A model generated the notes under the pieces. It had not been told where the DNA came from and did not search any database. It saw nothing but the letters and a program-made list of their open reading frames with translations. A DNA stretch of 64,000 nucleotides from Gammaproteobacteria bacterium. GTDB taxonomy: Bacteria > Pseudomonadota > Gammaproteobacteria > Pseudomonadales > Azotimanducaceae. The stretch covers positions 1 through 64,000 of the forward strand of contig JAPPGA010000068.1 of the NCBI GenBank assembly GCA_028821515.1, read 5' to 3'. The position numbers and the translations under genes were made by a program. Positions 37,981 through 48,798 of this stretch are shown in pieces (positions within the stretch are counted from its first letter, which is position 1; each line of letters starts with the position of its first letter).

Positions 37981-39375
37981 ATGACCGATAAAGACGATGA
38001 CAGCCTGTTGCGCGGACGGTTTTCCGAACCCACGGACGACTTCGTCGCCCGCTTTACCGCCTCCGTTGGATTCGACCGGCGGCTATACCACTACGACATA
38101 GCAGGCTCCATCGCCCATGCACGGATGCTCGCGAAGATCGGCGTCCTGACCGAGGAAGAACGCGACGCGATCGTTGGTGGCCTCGAAACCATCCGCGCCG
38201 AGATCGAATCGGACGTATTCGAATGGTCCGATGCGCTGGAGGACATCCACATGCACATCGAGGCCCGGCTGACGGAGCTTGTCGGCGAAGCCGGCAAGAA
38301 GCTGCACACGGCCCGCTCGCGCAACGACCAGGTCGCCACCGACATACGCCTGTACCTGCGCGACGAATCCGACGCTATCGCGGACCTTCTGACTGGGGTC
38401 ATGGCACGTATCGTCGACCTGGCAGAGAGGTACAGCGCCGATCCAATGCCAGGTTTCACGCACCTGCAGACCGCGCAACCGGTGACATTCGGCCACCACA
38501 TGCTGGCCTGGTTCGAGATGGCCTACCGCGACCGGGAACGATTTCAGGCATGCCGCGCTCGCCTGAATGTCTCGCCGCTCGGCTCAGCCGCGCTCGCGGG
38601 AACGACATTTCGCATCGACCGCGCCGATACCGCGGAAGCACTGGGTTTCGACCGTATCGCCGCGAACTCTCTCGACGCCGTGAGCGACCGCGACTTCGCG
38701 ATCGAGTTCTGCTCCTGTGCAGCCATCGCTGCCACGCACCTGTCGCGCTGGTGCGAGGAGATGGTGATCTGGACCTCGCAGCCGTTCGGCTTCGTGGCAC
38801 TGCCGGACGGGTTCTGCACCGGATCCAGCATCATGCCGCAGAAGAAGAATCCCGACGTGCCCGAACTCGTACGCGGCAAGACCGGTCGCATCGTAGGCAA
38901 CCTTACGAGCCTCCTGGTGCTGATGAAGGGCCAGCCGCTGGCCTACAACAGGGACAACCAGGAGGACAAGGAACCGCTCTTCGACACGGTCGATACGCTG
39001 AAAGACTGCCTGCGCGCCATCGGCGATATCGTCGCCGCCATGCAGCCGGATACCGCGCGCATGCGCGAGGCCGCGCGACTCGGGTTTGCCACGGCAACCG
39101 ACCTGGCAGACTACCTCGTGAAGAAAGGACTGCCGTTCCGGGACGCCCATGAGGCAGTGGGTCGCGCCGTGCAGTACGCGCAGGAAAAAGGGTCCGCGCT
39201 CTCGGACCTGCCGGTGTCGGAATTGCGCGAATTCTCGGCCGAGATTGGCGAAGACGTGACGGATGTCCTGTCGCTCGAAGGCTCGCTGGCGGCACGGGAC
39301 CACCCGGGCGGCACGGCCCCGAACCAGGTGGCGGCAGCGGTACGGGAAGCACGGGAGCGCCTCGGGAACGCCTGA
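37981..39375 (+). CDS. argH: Argininosuccinate lyase
   Basis: A 464-residue enzyme splitting argininosuccinate to arginine and fumarate. The fumarase-superfamily signature [20 protein letters not shown], the [12 protein letters not shown] segment and [13 protein letters not shown] are present. Length is typical. Position between hem genes and lptM-lysA agrees with Pseudomonas. Confidence 0.97.
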   Translation: MTDKDDDSLLRGRFSEPTDDFVARFTASVGFDRRLYHYDIAGSIAHARMLAKIGVLTEEERDAIVGGLETIRAEIESDVFEWSDALEDIHMHIEARLTELVGEAGKKLHTARSRNDQVATDIRLYLRDESDAIADLLTGVMARIVDLAERYSADPMPGFTHLQTAQPVTFGHHMLAWFEMAYRDRERFQACRARLNVSPLGSAALAGTTFRIDRADTAEALGFDRIAANSLDAVSDRDFAIEFCSCAAIAATHLSRWCEEMVIWTSQPFGFVALPDGFCTGSSIMPQKKNPDVPELVRGKTGRIVGNLTSLLVLMKGQPLAYNRDNQEDKEPLFDTVDTLKDCLRAIGDIVAAMQPDTARMREAARLGFATATDLADYLVKKGLPFRDAHEAVGRAVQYAQEKGSALSDLPVSELREFSAEIGEDVTDVLSLEGSLAARDHPGGTAPNQVAAAVREARERLGNA

Positions 39376-39445
39376 TCCATCCACGCCGAGGTCATCGGAC
39401 TTTTCGGCCGGTTTATACTGCCGCCGCCAACCCAAGAGGACATCC

Positions 39446-39589
39446 ATGCGCTGGGCCTTCGTTGCAGCGATGTGCATGATGGTCGCCATGTGCGGCCAGA
39501 AAGGTCCGCTGTACCTGCCCGAGGAGCAAGCACAGATCGCATGTTCAGTCGAACCGACAACGCACTGCACGTTGAAGACGTACGCCTGA
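39446..39589 (+). CDS. lptM: LptM (YifL)-type small lipoprotein
   Basis: A 47-residue lipoprotein; the signal peptide ends VAMC, then GQKGPLYLPEE. The CGQKGPLYLP block is the hallmark of LptM, which helps mature the LPS translocon LptD. The lipobox has Met at -1, where Gly or Ala is normal, so lipidation might be weaker. AAGAGGA precedes the ATG. It overlaps lysA by 49 bp in another frame; the lptM-lysA order is conserved in Pseudomonas. Confidence 0.82.
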   Translation: MRWAFVAAMCMMVAMCGQKGPLYLPEEQAQIACSVEPTTHCTLKTYA

Positions 39590-40776
39590 CCACCATCGCC
39601 GATGCGGTGGGAACGCCAGCGTACGTCTATTCCCAATCAGCCATTGAGGAACGGTATCGGCGCCTGGCCCAGGCGCTGGACGGCGCCAGCATCTGCTACT
39701 CGGTAAAGGCGAACAGCAACCTCGCCATCCTCAGGTTGATGGGAGGCCTCGGTGCCGGATTCGACATCGTCTCTGGCGGCGAGCTTGAACGCGTGCTGCT
39801 GGCCGGGGGCGATCCCGAACGCGTCATCTTTTCCGGCGTCGGCAAGTCCGTCGCCGAGATCGATTTCGCCATCAAGGCCGGCATCGGGTGTTTCAACGTC
39901 GAGAGCGTCCAGGAACTCGGCCGGCTCGAAGCGCGGGCCAGGTTGCTGTCGCGGGTCGCACCGGTTTCCGTGCGCGTGAATCCCGATGTGGACGCCCAGA
40001 CGCATCCCTACATCTCCACCGGGCTGAAACAGAACAAGTTCGGCGTGCCCGAGAGCCAGGCGCTCGAGATGTATCGCCGCGCTCACGCGTCGGACGCGCT
40101 CGATGTGCGCGGGATCGACTGCCACATCGGTTCGCAGATCGAAGACTCCGCGCCCTACGTCGACGCGCAGGAGCGCCTGTTCCGCATCGTCGATACCCTG
40201 TCGAGCGAAGGGATCGACCTTGAGCACCTCAACCTCGGCGGCGGCTTCAGCATCCGCTACCGGGACGAAACCGACTTCGACCTTGAAGGATTCAGCCGAG
40301 ACGTGGCGGCGCGGGTCGCAGCGCGCAGCATGACCCTGGTGATCGAACCGGGCCGCTATCTCGTCGCAGATGCGGGCGTATTGCTCACCCGCGTGGAGTA
40401 CCTGAAGCCGGCCCCTGACGAGGGCTACCGCAATTTCGCGGTGGTCGACGCGGCCATGAACGACCTGATACGGCCGGCGCTATACCAGGCCTGGCACCGC
40501 GTCGAACCCGTGATCGCCTCCTCGGCGGCGCCTCGACGGTGGGATGTCGTCGGACCGGTGTGCGAGACCGGAGACTTTCTCGCGCTCGATCGCGACCTTG
40601 CGCTTGAAGAAGACGCGTTGCTCGCCATTTTCGGGGCAGGTGCATACGGAATGGTCCTCGCGTCCAACTACAACAGCCGTTCCCGGCCCCCCGAGGTGCT
40701 TGTCCACGGCGATGCATTCCGCGTCGTGCGGCGGCGCGAGACAGTGAGAGACCAACTGGTGGCAGAAAGCGAATAG
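39541..40776 (+). CDS. lysA: Diaminopimelate decarboxylase
   Basis: A 411-residue PLP enzyme making lysine from meso-diaminopimelate. PLP lysine in CYSVKANSNLAILR, HIGSQIED, the LNLGGGFSIRY glycine loop, and the ligand Cys in GPVCETGDFLA. ATG 39541 lies within lptM; the earlier in-frame codon at 39472 is not family-like. dapF, which supplies its substrate, is 1.6 kb downstream. Confidence 0.96.
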   Translation: MFSRTDNALHVEDVRLTTIADAVGTPAYVYSQSAIEERYRRLAQALDGASICYSVKANSNLAILRLMGGLGAGFDIVSGGELERVLLAGGDPERVIFSGVGKSVAEIDFAIKAGIGCFNVESVQELGRLEARARLLSRVAPVSVRVNPDVDAQTHPYISTGLKQNKFGVPESQALEMYRRAHASDALDVRGIDCHIGSQIEDSAPYVDAQERLFRIVDTLSSEGIDLEHLNLGGGFSIRYRDETDFDLEGFSRDVAARVAARSMTLVIEPGRYLVADAGVLLTRVEYLKPAPDEGYRNFAVVDAAMNDLIRPALYQAWHRVEPVIASSAAPRRWDVVGPVCETGDFLALDRDLALEEDALLAIFGAGAYGMVLASNYNSRSRPPEVLVHGDAFRVVRRRETVRDQLVAESE

Positions 40777-40796
40777 CCATGAATACAGGAAGAACG

Positions 40797-41537
40797 ATGA
40801 TTGAAACCAGGCCACTCCTGTCAATCTTCCTGCCGGCGCTCCTCGTCGCGACGATGTCCGGCTGCGACACTTTCGATAACCCCTTGCATTGGGAAGAGAC
40901 CCCGATGGCCGATGGCCTCGTCGGCACGTGGAAAGAAATCGAAGGACGGAACGCGGGACTGCACGCCAGGGTGTGGCGCGCCGACGACAAGACGTTGGGA
41001 TTCGAGGTCACGTCTCCCGACAAGCCGCGCACGACCTTCCTCGCCAATGTCCTCACGTCAGACTCCGTGCATGTTCTGCAGGTGAGGATGGACTCGTACA
41101 AGGAGTTCGATGAAGACGGCGGGTCGCCAGAGGACCAGGCGACCGGGTTCTATTTCGTGCGGATCGCCCCCTCGGAACACGGTGTGAACATTCATGATCT
41201 CGACGTCGACACGATGGGGAGGGTGGCAGAAAAAGAACTCGCCGCGTCGGACGTGACTATCCCGGAAGAAGCCTATGCGCGGTGCCTTCGTGACTCCATT
41301 CGGGACCGCATCTGGAAGAGAGTCCTGCTCGCCGGGCTGCTGAGCGAGCAGGAGGCGGAGGCGATTCAACGGGAAAGCGCCAGGTTGCCTGAAGCCAGGG
41401 TCGATCCATACCCGGAAATGGCGCGCCTCAGGACCTGCGTGGCCCACCGTCTCCCAAGCGAATCACTGGAGCAACTCTTCCTCGAACACACGGACGAGGT
41501 TTTCTCGGGCGAGACCAGCGTGTTCGTCCGCGAATAG
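40797..41537 (+). CDS. Lipoprotein of unknown function
   Basis: A 246-residue protein with a lipoprotein signal ending ATMSGCDTFDN (Cys about residue 23). No known domain recognised; the mature part is acidic with a central beta-rich segment (GLHARVWRADDKTLGFEVTS) and a helical C-terminus. ATG 40797 has AGGA ahead; ATG 40779 would add six residues. It is inserted between lysA and dapF, with the S51 peptidase gene 10 bp away. Confidence 0.68.
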   Translation: MIETRPLLSIFLPALLVATMSGCDTFDNPLHWEETPMADGLVGTWKEIEGRNAGLHARVWRADDKTLGFEVTSPDKPRTTFLANVLTSDSVHVLQVRMDSYKEFDEDGGSPEDQATGFYFVRIAPSEHGVNIHDLDVDTMGRVAEKELAASDVTIPEEAYARCLRDSIRDRIWKRVLLAGLLSEQEAEAIQRESARLPEARVDPYPEMARLRTCVAHRLPSESLEQLFLEHTDEVFSGETSVFVRE

Positions 41538-41547
41538 GCAGACCGAG

Positions 41548-42306
41548 GTGGGCAGCATTGTCGCCATCGGCGGCGGCGCCATCCGTACGTTGGCGACCGA
41601 GCCGCTCGACCACGAGATCGTCCGCCTCGCGGGCAAGTCCCGGCCGCACGCACTTCTGATCCCCACCGCCAGCAGCGACGACCCCGATTACACACCTGTG
41701 TTCGAGCGGGTATACGGCAGGCGACTTGGGTGTACGACGGACGTGCTCCACCTGCTCGGACGGAGGGCCGACCGGCAAGCCGTTCGCGACAAGATCGGCC
41801 GTGCCGACATCATCTACGTGGGCGGCGGCAATACGCTCATGATGATGCGCCGGTGGCGGCACCTCGGTGTCGATGCGCTATTGCGCGCAGCGTTCGACCG
41901 CGGGGTCGTCATGTGCGGCGTCAGCGCCGGCGCGATCTGCTGGTTCGAGCGCGGCCACAGCGACTCGATGGCGTTCTACAACGCGAACGACTGGCGCTAC
42001 ATCGCGGTGACCTGCCTCGGCTTCGTCAAGGGAATCGCGTGTCCCCACTACAACAGCCACACCAATGGCGTACCCCGGCGCGAGGACTTCCACCAGATGC
42101 TGAAACGGGTGAGGCAGCCGGGCCTCGCCATCGACAACAACTGCGCCGTCGCGTTCACCGATGGTGGCTTCCGCGTGTTGAGCACCAGGTGCCGCGCCAA
42201 CGCGTATGCACTGTCGGTCGAGCGCGGGGAAATCACCCAGCGCAAGCTGCCCAAATCGACGCATTACATGCCCGTCGAGTCACTTCACATGAGGCGACAC
42301 CGCTGA
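41548..42306 (+). CDS. Peptidase E-like (family S51) protein
   Basis: A 252-residue serine peptidase-fold protein. The nucleophile elbow is MCGVSAGAICWFERG and the IIYVGGGNTLMMM strand is typical of S51 (dipeptidase E / cyanophycinase group). Catalytic His/Glu candidates lie in CPHYNSHTNGVPRRED. The start is GTG 41548. Relatives cleave Asp-X dipeptides; exact activity is unknown. Confidence 0.82.
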   Translation: MGSIVAIGGGAIRTLATEPLDHEIVRLAGKSRPHALLIPTASSDDPDYTPVFERVYGRRLGCTTDVLHLLGRRADRQAVRDKIGRADIIYVGGGNTLMMMRRWRHLGVDALLRAAFDRGVVMCGVSAGAICWFERGHSDSMAFYNANDWRYIAVTCLGFVKGIACPHYNSHTNGVPRREDFHQMLKRVRQPGLAIDNNCAVAFTDGGFRVLSTRCRANAYALSVERGEITQRKLPKSTHYMPVESLHMRRHR

Positions 42307-42345
42307 CACCGCCCAGAGCTTCCGGGTTCAGGCGCGACAAGCGAC

Positions 42346-42351
42346 TATAAT
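42346..42351 (+). promoter_or_regulatory. dapF: -10 hexamer at the expected distance for a leaderless dapF start
   Basis: TATAAT ends 6 bp before the A of the dapF ATG, so transcription would begin at or very near the start codon. No Shine-Dalgarno sequence precedes the gene and no clear -35 is seen. Confidence 0.35.
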
Positions 42352-42357
42352 TGGCGG

Positions 42358-43197
42358 ATGAACCTCCGGTTCACGAAGATGCACGGCCTCGGCAATGACT
42401 TCATGGTCGTCGACCTGGTCACGCAGAACGTCAACCTCGATCTCAAGCTGGTCAGGAACTGGAGCGATCGCAGGACGGGCATCGGTTTCGATCAACTGCT
42501 GACGGTGCTGCCGCCGACAGTTCCCGACGCCGACTTCAAACTTCGCATATTCAACAGCGACGGCTCAGAAGCCGAACAGTGCGGCAATGGCGGGCGCTGC
42601 GTGGCGCAGTTTGTCAGGGACACCGCCCTCACCAAGAAAAGGGGACTCGCGCTGGATACGGCCGGCGGACGCATGCACACGCGCCTGCTCAGGAACGGCA
42701 ACGTGCGGGTCGAGATGAATGTCCCCAGTCTCAAGGCGACCAAGGTACCGTTTCGGCCGGAACTCGCCACGAAGGAGGGTCCGGCCTTCCGGCTGGCGCT
42801 GGACGGTGCATCGGTGCAGTTCACGCCGGTCTCAATGGGCAATCCCCATGCGGTCATTATGGTGGACGATGTCGACAGGGCGCCGGTGGAATCCGTGGGC
42901 GCTGCCCTGCAGGCGTCAGACGCGTTCCCCGAAGGCGTCAACGTGGGATTCCTGCAGGCGATGAATCCGGAGAACGCGCGGCTGCGGGTGTTTGAACGCG
43001 GCGCCGGCGAGACCCGCGCTTGCGGCAGCGGAGCATGCGCGGCGATGGTCGCTGGCAACCTGCATGGATTGCTCGATCAGCGCGCCACCGTGTCGCTCCC
43101 AGGAGGCGATATCGAACTGGCCTGGCAGGGCGAGGGCAACCCGGTCGCGATGATCGGTCCAACGGCTACCGTTTACCGAGGACGTGTCCAGCTATGA
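42358..43197 (+). CDS. dapF: Diaminopimelate epimerase
   Basis: A 279-residue cofactor-free racemase making meso-diaminopimelate for lysine and peptidoglycan. The two catalytic Cys are in EAEQCGNGGRCVAQF and ETRACGSGACAAMV. It opens MNLRFTKMHGLGNDFMVVD. In most gammaproteobacteria a DUF484 gene lies between dapF and xerC; here only 25 bp separate them. Confidence 0.97.
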   Translation: MNLRFTKMHGLGNDFMVVDLVTQNVNLDLKLVRNWSDRRTGIGFDQLLTVLPPTVPDADFKLRIFNSDGSEAEQCGNGGRCVAQFVRDTALTKKRGLALDTAGGRMHTRLLRNGNVRVEMNVPSLKATKVPFRPELATKEGPAFRLALDGASVQFTPVSMGNPHAVIMVDDVDRAPVESVGAALQASDAFPEGVNVGFLQAMNPENARLRVFERGAGETRACGSGACAAMVAGNLHGLLDQRATVSLPGGDIELAWQGEGNPVAMIGPTATVYRGRVQL

Positions 43198-43222
43198 TGG
43201 TGGCGCCCGACAGGAAACACCC

Positions 43223-44127
<905 letters not shown>

Positions 44128-44131
<4 letters not shown>

Positions 44132-44820
44132 TCAGGCTCGTCACCTTCGATCTCGACAACACGCTTTGGGAAACGGACAACACGATCCGCCGGGCGGAAT
44201 CCGAAATGCGCGCCGTGTTCAGCCGGCGGGTGCCGGACTTTTCGGATCGGTTTGACTTTCATGCGACCCAGGCGCTGCGCGAGCAGGTGATCGCGGACAC
44301 GCCGGAGATCGCGCACGATGTTTCAAGATTGAGAACAGAGGTTCTGTTCCGCGCCGCGCGGGAGTGCGGCTGCAGCGAAGACGACGCCCGCGCCTACGCG
44401 GAAGAGGCCTTCGACGTATTCCTGGATGCCCGTCATCGCATCTCGTACCTGGATGGAGCGCTCGACCTGCTGAAGACCCTCAAGCCCCGCTACATCCTGG
44501 TCTCGCTCACCAATGGCAATGCCGATTTCCTGCGGCTTGGCCTCGACCGGTTCTTCTCGTTCGGCTTTACCGCCGCGGACGTGGGGGCCATGAAGCCGCA
44601 TCGCGCGATGTTCGATGCCGCGCTTGAGCAAGCCGGAATCGCTGCGAGTAACGCTGTCCACGTAGGCGACCAGCCGATCGACGACGTGCAGGGCGCAAAA
44701 GACGTCGGCATGCACACGATCTGGTTCAACCCCCAAGGCGCGAAGGACCCCGTGGGCGCCAGTGCGCAGGTCAGCCGGCTACGGGAGATCCCGCGGGCCA
44801 TCGCGCGGCTGGAAGACTGA
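44128..44820 (+). CDS. yigB: HAD-superfamily hydrolase (YigB-type)
   Basis: A 230-residue HAD phosphatase: VTFDLDNTLWETD (motif I), SLTNGNADFL (II), AMKPHRAMF (III) and VHVGDQPIDDVQGA (IV). E. coli YigB hydrolyses FMN. GTG 44128 overlaps the xerC stop, and the longer frame inside xerC is a shadow. xerC-yigB coupling is conserved. Confidence 0.9.
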
Positions 44821-44937
44821 CAAACGGGCCCCAGCTCCGCGTCCGTGAGCACCCGGGCACGCCGCAAGATCGAAAGGTCCCAACCCGGCATCGACTCTCC
44901 CAGTCACATCGCCGGCACCCGCCGGCCGCGCCCCGTC

Positions 44938-46365
44938 TCAGGCCTGCATGTCCTCGAGTTCCACGCCCCTGGTCTCGTGCACGAGGAAGTACACGAACGC
45001 GATCGAGACGAAGGCCGCCGCCGCGTAGAGGCCGTAGGTCCCGCCGAGACCGATCGTCGCCAGGAGGACGGGGAACGTGAGGGTCACCCCGAAGTTCGCC
45101 AGCCATTGCGCCAGTCCGCTCACCGCGAGTCCGGATCCCCGCAGTTGATTGGGGAACATCTCCGACAGCATCACCCACATCACCGGGCCCCACGAAAAGT
45201 TGAAGATCACGACATAGGCGTTGGCGGCTATCAGCGCGGCGAGCCCCATCTGGTCCGATAGTTCGAGCGTGCCCCCGGCCGAAACCATTGCGCTACCGAA
45301 AACGACCACCAGCGTCGACAGGGTGACGGCCATGCCAATGCTGCCGAAGAGAAGGATCGGCTTGCGGCCGATGCGATCGATGAGAACCACCGTCGCGATG
45401 CAGGCCGCTATGCTGACCCCGCCCGAGAAGACGTTGATCAGGAGCGCATCGCTCTCGGCAAAACCGGCCGACTGCCACAGGACGGCACCGTAGTAGAAGA
45501 CCACGTTGATGCCCACCAGTTGCTGGAACGTCGCGAGGGCGACCCCCACCCATACCAAGCGCTTGAGCCCGATCCGCCTGTCGACCACGTCCCGCAGGCT
45601 CGGCGCATGGTGGTCGCTGGCCAGCGAGTCGTAGATCTCCCGTTCCTTGGCCTCGGCCGCCGGTCCGAGCAGCCTGGTGAGCACCCGTAGGGCGCGGTCC
45701 CGCTGCCCGCTGGCGACGAGAAATCGGGGGCTTTCCGGGATGAAGAGCAACGTCACCAGGAAGATGGATGCGGGAACCATTTCCACCCAGAACATCCAGC
45801 GCCACGCTTCGAATCCCCAGGCGAGGTCGTTTATCGCACTGCCGGCGAATTGGGCGATCAGGTAGTTGCTGACGAAAGCGATGAAAAGGCCGGTGATGAT
45901 CGCTATCTGCTGCAGGGTCGCGAGCGAACCCCGGTAGTGAGCTGGCGCGACTTCGCTGATGTAGGCAGGCGAGAGGATGCTCGAGGCGCCGACGGCGAGG
46001 CCGCCGAGGATCCGCCAGAAGACGAATTCAGCGGACGTCTCGGCGACGCCAGAGCCCCAGGCGCTGGCGACGAAAAACACGGCGGCCACGACGAGTATGT
46101 TGCGGCGTCCGAAACGGTCAGCCAGGTTGCCGGCGATGAAGGCGCCCGCTGCGCAGCCGAGCAGCATCGACGCGACGTTGAACCCGGTACCCACGCTGTC
46201 GGAGTCGAACGCGATGCGCAGGCCGTCCACAGTGCCATTGATCACGCCGCTGTCGAAGCCGAACAGGAACCCGCCAAGGGTGGCCACGACGGAGATCAGG
46301 ACGATGAACGGGAGATTGCTGGTGTCGTTGCTCAAGGGCGGTTTCTCGGCGGGTTGCACGGTCAC
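44938..46365 (-). CDS. MFS sugar-porter-type transporter
   Basis: A 475-residue, 12-helix inner-membrane symporter of the sugar porter family. Signature elements: GFLFGFDSGVINGTVDG, NLADRFGRRNIL, the PESPRFLVASGQ loop and the LIDRIGRKPILLFG second-half motif. The start is GTG 46365. It interrupts the yigB-comM neighbourhood and has no enzyme partners beside it, so the substrate is not indicated. Confidence 0.9.
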   Translation of the reverse strand: MTVQPAEKPPLSNDTSNLPFIVLISVVATLGGFLFGFDSGVINGTVDGLRIAFDSDSVGTGFNVASMLLGCAAGAFIAGNLADRFGRRNILVVAAVFFVASAWGSGVAETSAEFVFWRILGGLAVGASSILSPAYISEVAPAHYRGSLATLQQIAIITGLFIAFVSNYLIAQFAGSAINDLAWGFEAWRWMFWVEMVPASIFLVTLLFIPESPRFLVASGQRDRALRVLTRLLGPAAEAKEREIYDSLASDHHAPSLRDVVDRRIGLKRLVWVGVALATFQQLVGINVVFYYGAVLWQSAGFAESDALLINVFSGGVSIAACIATVVLIDRIGRKPILLFGSIGMAVTLSTLVVVFGSAMVSAGGTLELSDQMGLAALIAANAYVVIFNFSWGPVMWVMLSEMFPNQLRGSGLAVSGLAQWLANFGVTLTFPVLLATIGLGGTYGLYAAAAFVSIAFVYFLVHETRGVELEDMQA

Positions 46366-46741
46366 AGTATCGATTCCAAGGCCAGGGCGATGCCCAGAAA
46401 GGAAAAGAACCCGGCCACATGCTATTGCCTTGGCTTTGAAGTCATCAAGGGAGGGAAACCCCGATCTTCGCCTCAGCTCAAATGCCTTCCAGAAGGTGAC
46501 GCAGAAAGTCGGTGTCGGCAGCCGTGAAGTGATCGCCTCGGTAAGGGTCTATAGCCAAGGGCTCGCGAACGGTACGCGCAATTGCCTACCAGGATTGCGG
46601 CTTCGCGCCATCGAACGCCGGTCAACGACTTCTTACACTGAACGCAACACCGCGCCATCCGACTGACCTGGCGACGTCGGCGGTGCATTCCCGCACGGCA
46701 CCTCGCGGGCGGGATGTCTTTTCGACCGCTTGCAGGAAGTC
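46366..46741. other. 376-bp divergent intergenic region
   Basis: No supported gene. Short frames exist on both strands but lack ribosome sites and family features. It must contain the promoters of the divergent transporter and comM genes; none is recognisable. AGGA just before 46742 serves comM. Confidence 0.4.
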
Positions 46742-48298
46742 ATGGACAACGTCGTCAAGCTGCACGATACCTACGGGGACGCGTCGAAGTCCGCCAGGTA
46801 CACCCGTATCCACACGCGCGCCCAAGACGGCATCGAAACTCCCGCCGTGACGATCGAGGCCCATCGGCCGGGAGGTGCGCCCGCATTCTCCCTCGTCGGC
46901 ATGCCCCAGACGGCGGTTCGCGAAGCCCGGGACCGCGTCAAGAGCGCGCTCAAGACGACGCGGCTCGAGTTCCCGAGGGGACAGCTCGTGGTCAACCTTG
47001 CGCCTGCGGATCTCGCCAAACTGGGTGGCCGCTACGACCTCGCCATCGCCATGAGCATCCTGGCGGAAACAAACCAGGTGCCCGGCCGCCACCTCGAACA
47101 CCTCGAATTCATCGGTGAACTGTCGCTCTACGGCGAGGTGCGGCGCGTCCGGGGTTGTTTCGGAGCGGCGCTCGCGGCTCAGAACGCCGGGCGCGGGCTC
47201 GTGTTTCCCTCGGCCAATGCAGCCGAGTTGGCCGGTCTCGTGGATACGCCGCTGTACCCGGTCGAATCCCTGGCCCACGCGGTGGCGATCACGCGAGCCG
47301 AAGACCCGGTTCCGTGGTCTCCACCTGAGCGAATCGCACCATCGCGCAGCGAGCGGATGTCGCTTGACGACGTCAAGGGTCAACTGGCCGCGAAACGCGC
47401 ACTCGTGATCGCCGCGGCGGGCGGCCATCACCTCCTCATGCGCGGGCCGCCGGGCTGCGGAAAGACCATGCTAGCGAAACGCTTGGTCAACCTCATGCCC
47501 GCCCTGACGCGGGCGGAAGCGATCGAAGTCGCCAACGTCTACTCCGTGGCGGGCAGGGACCGTCCCTCCGGCGATTTACGACCGTTTCGCGACCCCCACC
47601 ACACGGCCTCCACCGCTGCCCTCGTCGGCGGTGGCGCAACAGTGGCCCCTGGCGAGTTGACGCTGGCGCATCACGGTGTGCTGTTTCTCGACGAGTTGCC
47701 CGAGTTCCGGCGCGATGCCCTCGAAGCGCTGCGCGAGCCGCTGGAGTCGGCACAGGTCGTGATCGCACGCGTGCACCAGAAATGCCGGCTGCCAGCGAGC
47801 TTTCAGTTCGTCGCCGCCATGAATCCTTGCCCCTCTGGGTTTGTCTGCGACGAGAAAGACTGCCGCTGCACGCCGCAGCAGATTCACCGGTACCGCAGCC
47901 GTCTCTCGGGTCCCCTGCTGGACCGGATCGACCTCACGGTAGAGCTGGCGCCGGTCACGGAAGACGAACTGTGGAACGGCGGATCGCTCGGTCCCGATGA
48001 GGCCACCTCTCGCCGCGAGATCGAGGTCGCTCGCGACATCCAGCTTCGCCGAAACCGAAAGTACAACCGGGAACTCGACGCCCCCGACGTCGAGCGATAC
48101 TGTGCCCTCGACCCGGCGGGGCAAGACCTCCTGCGTCGCGCGGTCGAGAGCTACAAGCTGTCAGCCCGCGCAATCCACCGCGTGCAAAAAGTGGCCCGCA
48201 CCATCGCGGACCTGGCCGAAGAAAGGGACATCGGGGCCTCCCATGTGGCGCAGGCACTGAAATATCGGGCCGATTCGTCAGACGCGCCAGACGAATAG
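46742..48298 (+). CDS. comM: ComM/YifB Mg-chelatase-like AAA+ ATPase
   Basis: A 518-residue hexameric helicase that promotes branch migration during natural transformation. N-terminal Lon-like region (VGMPQTAVREARDRVKSAL, VNLAPADLAKLGGRYDL), Walker A RGPPGCGKTMLAKRL, Walker B VLFLDELPEF, and the Cys-rich insertion NPCPSGFVCDEKDCRC. ATG 46742 is preferred to TTG 46730. In Pseudomonas it also lies near amtB-glnK. Confidence 0.93.
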   Translation: MDNVVKLHDTYGDASKSARYTRIHTRAQDGIETPAVTIEAHRPGGAPAFSLVGMPQTAVREARDRVKSALKTTRLEFPRGQLVVNLAPADLAKLGGRYDLAIAMSILAETNQVPGRHLEHLEFIGELSLYGEVRRVRGCFGAALAAQNAGRGLVFPSANAAELAGLVDTPLYPVESLAHAVAITRAEDPVPWSPPERIAPSRSERMSLDDVKGQLAAKRALVIAAAGGHHLLMRGPPGCGKTMLAKRLVNLMPALTRAEAIEVANVYSVAGRDRPSGDLRPFRDPHHTASTAALVGGGATVAPGELTLAHHGVLFLDELPEFRRDALEALREPLESAQVVIARVHQKCRLPASFQFVAAMNPCPSGFVCDEKDCRCTPQQIHRYRSRLSGPLLDRIDLTVELAPVTEDELWNGGSLGPDEATSRREIEVARDIQLRRNRKYNRELDAPDVERYCALDPAGQDLLRRAVESYKLSARAIHRVQKVARTIADLAEERDIGASHVAQALKYRADSSDAPDE

Positions 48299-48316
48299 GA
48301 CCAGGAAGGAAGTGGC

Positions 48317-48484
48317 GTGAACCAAGAAGAGGAGCGAGCGGCCAAGGAGTTGAGGAACCTTGATGCTGCCTCCGTTAAACTGGAAGCAGAAGCGAATAAA
48401 TTCGCCGCCGAAGCGAAGAAGCTGGACGCGGAAGGGCGCAAGATCGAGCGGACTGCGTACACGGACGCAGTCAAGTTAGGCTAG
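48317..48484 (+). CDS. Small Ala/Lys/Glu-rich helical protein
   Basis: A 55-residue ORF from GTG 48317 with AGGAAGG at a good distance upstream and 18 bp after comM. Its composition (KLEAEANKFAAEAKKLDAEG) suggests one long charged amphipathic helix, as in coiled coils. The TAG stop is part of the CTAG that opens a family-B repeat, so the natural C-terminus may have been cut off. Function unknown. Confidence 0.5.
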   Translation: MNQEEERAAKELRNLDAASVKLEAEANKFAAEAKKLDAEGRKIERTAYTDAVKLG

Positions 48485-48597
48485 GGGCCCGCGCCGTAGA
48501 ACGGCACGCGAGTGCCGATCAAGGCGCGGGACCGTAGGTGGGCTTGGGCGGGGGTGAAACACGGCGTGCCCGAAGGGCCGGCGGATTTCATGGCTCG
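48481..48597 (+). repeat. Family-B dispersed repeat, copy 2 (about 117 bp)
   Basis: Begins CTAGGGGCCCGCGCCG and ends ATTTCATGGCTCG. It shares the middle GGTGGGCTTGGGCGGGGGTG and GAAACACGGCG with copy 1. The hairpin GTAGAACGGCAC is now paired less perfectly (GTGCCGATC), as in copy 3. The right-hand CTA is lost. Confidence 0.85.
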
Positions 48598-48666
48598 CGG
48601 CATTCGCCACGATTCTTGCCGCGCTGCAGGTCGCTAATGCGTTGGGTTGGCTATAAGGAGGAGAGC

Positions 48667-48798
48667 ATGTCATTCGACAGGCACGAGATTCTGCCGAGCG
48701 GGCTCAAGGTCGATCGTCACCGGTGGTATTTCGCCAAGCTGGTGATCGCTGTAGTCATAGGCGCAGTCGCGGCGATCGTGGTCCACTCGCTCCTGTAA
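48667..48798 (+). CDS. Small single-pass membrane protein
   Basis: A 43-residue ORF with a strong AAGGAGG five bases before its ATG. A polar N-terminus (MSFDRHEILPSGLKVDRHRW) is followed by one membrane helix (FAKLVIAVVIGAVAAIVV) ending at the C-terminus. This is the topology of regulatory small membrane proteins, but no family is recognised. Confidence 0.6.
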   Translation: MSFDRHEILPSGLKVDRHRWYFAKLVIAVVIGAVAAIVVHSLL

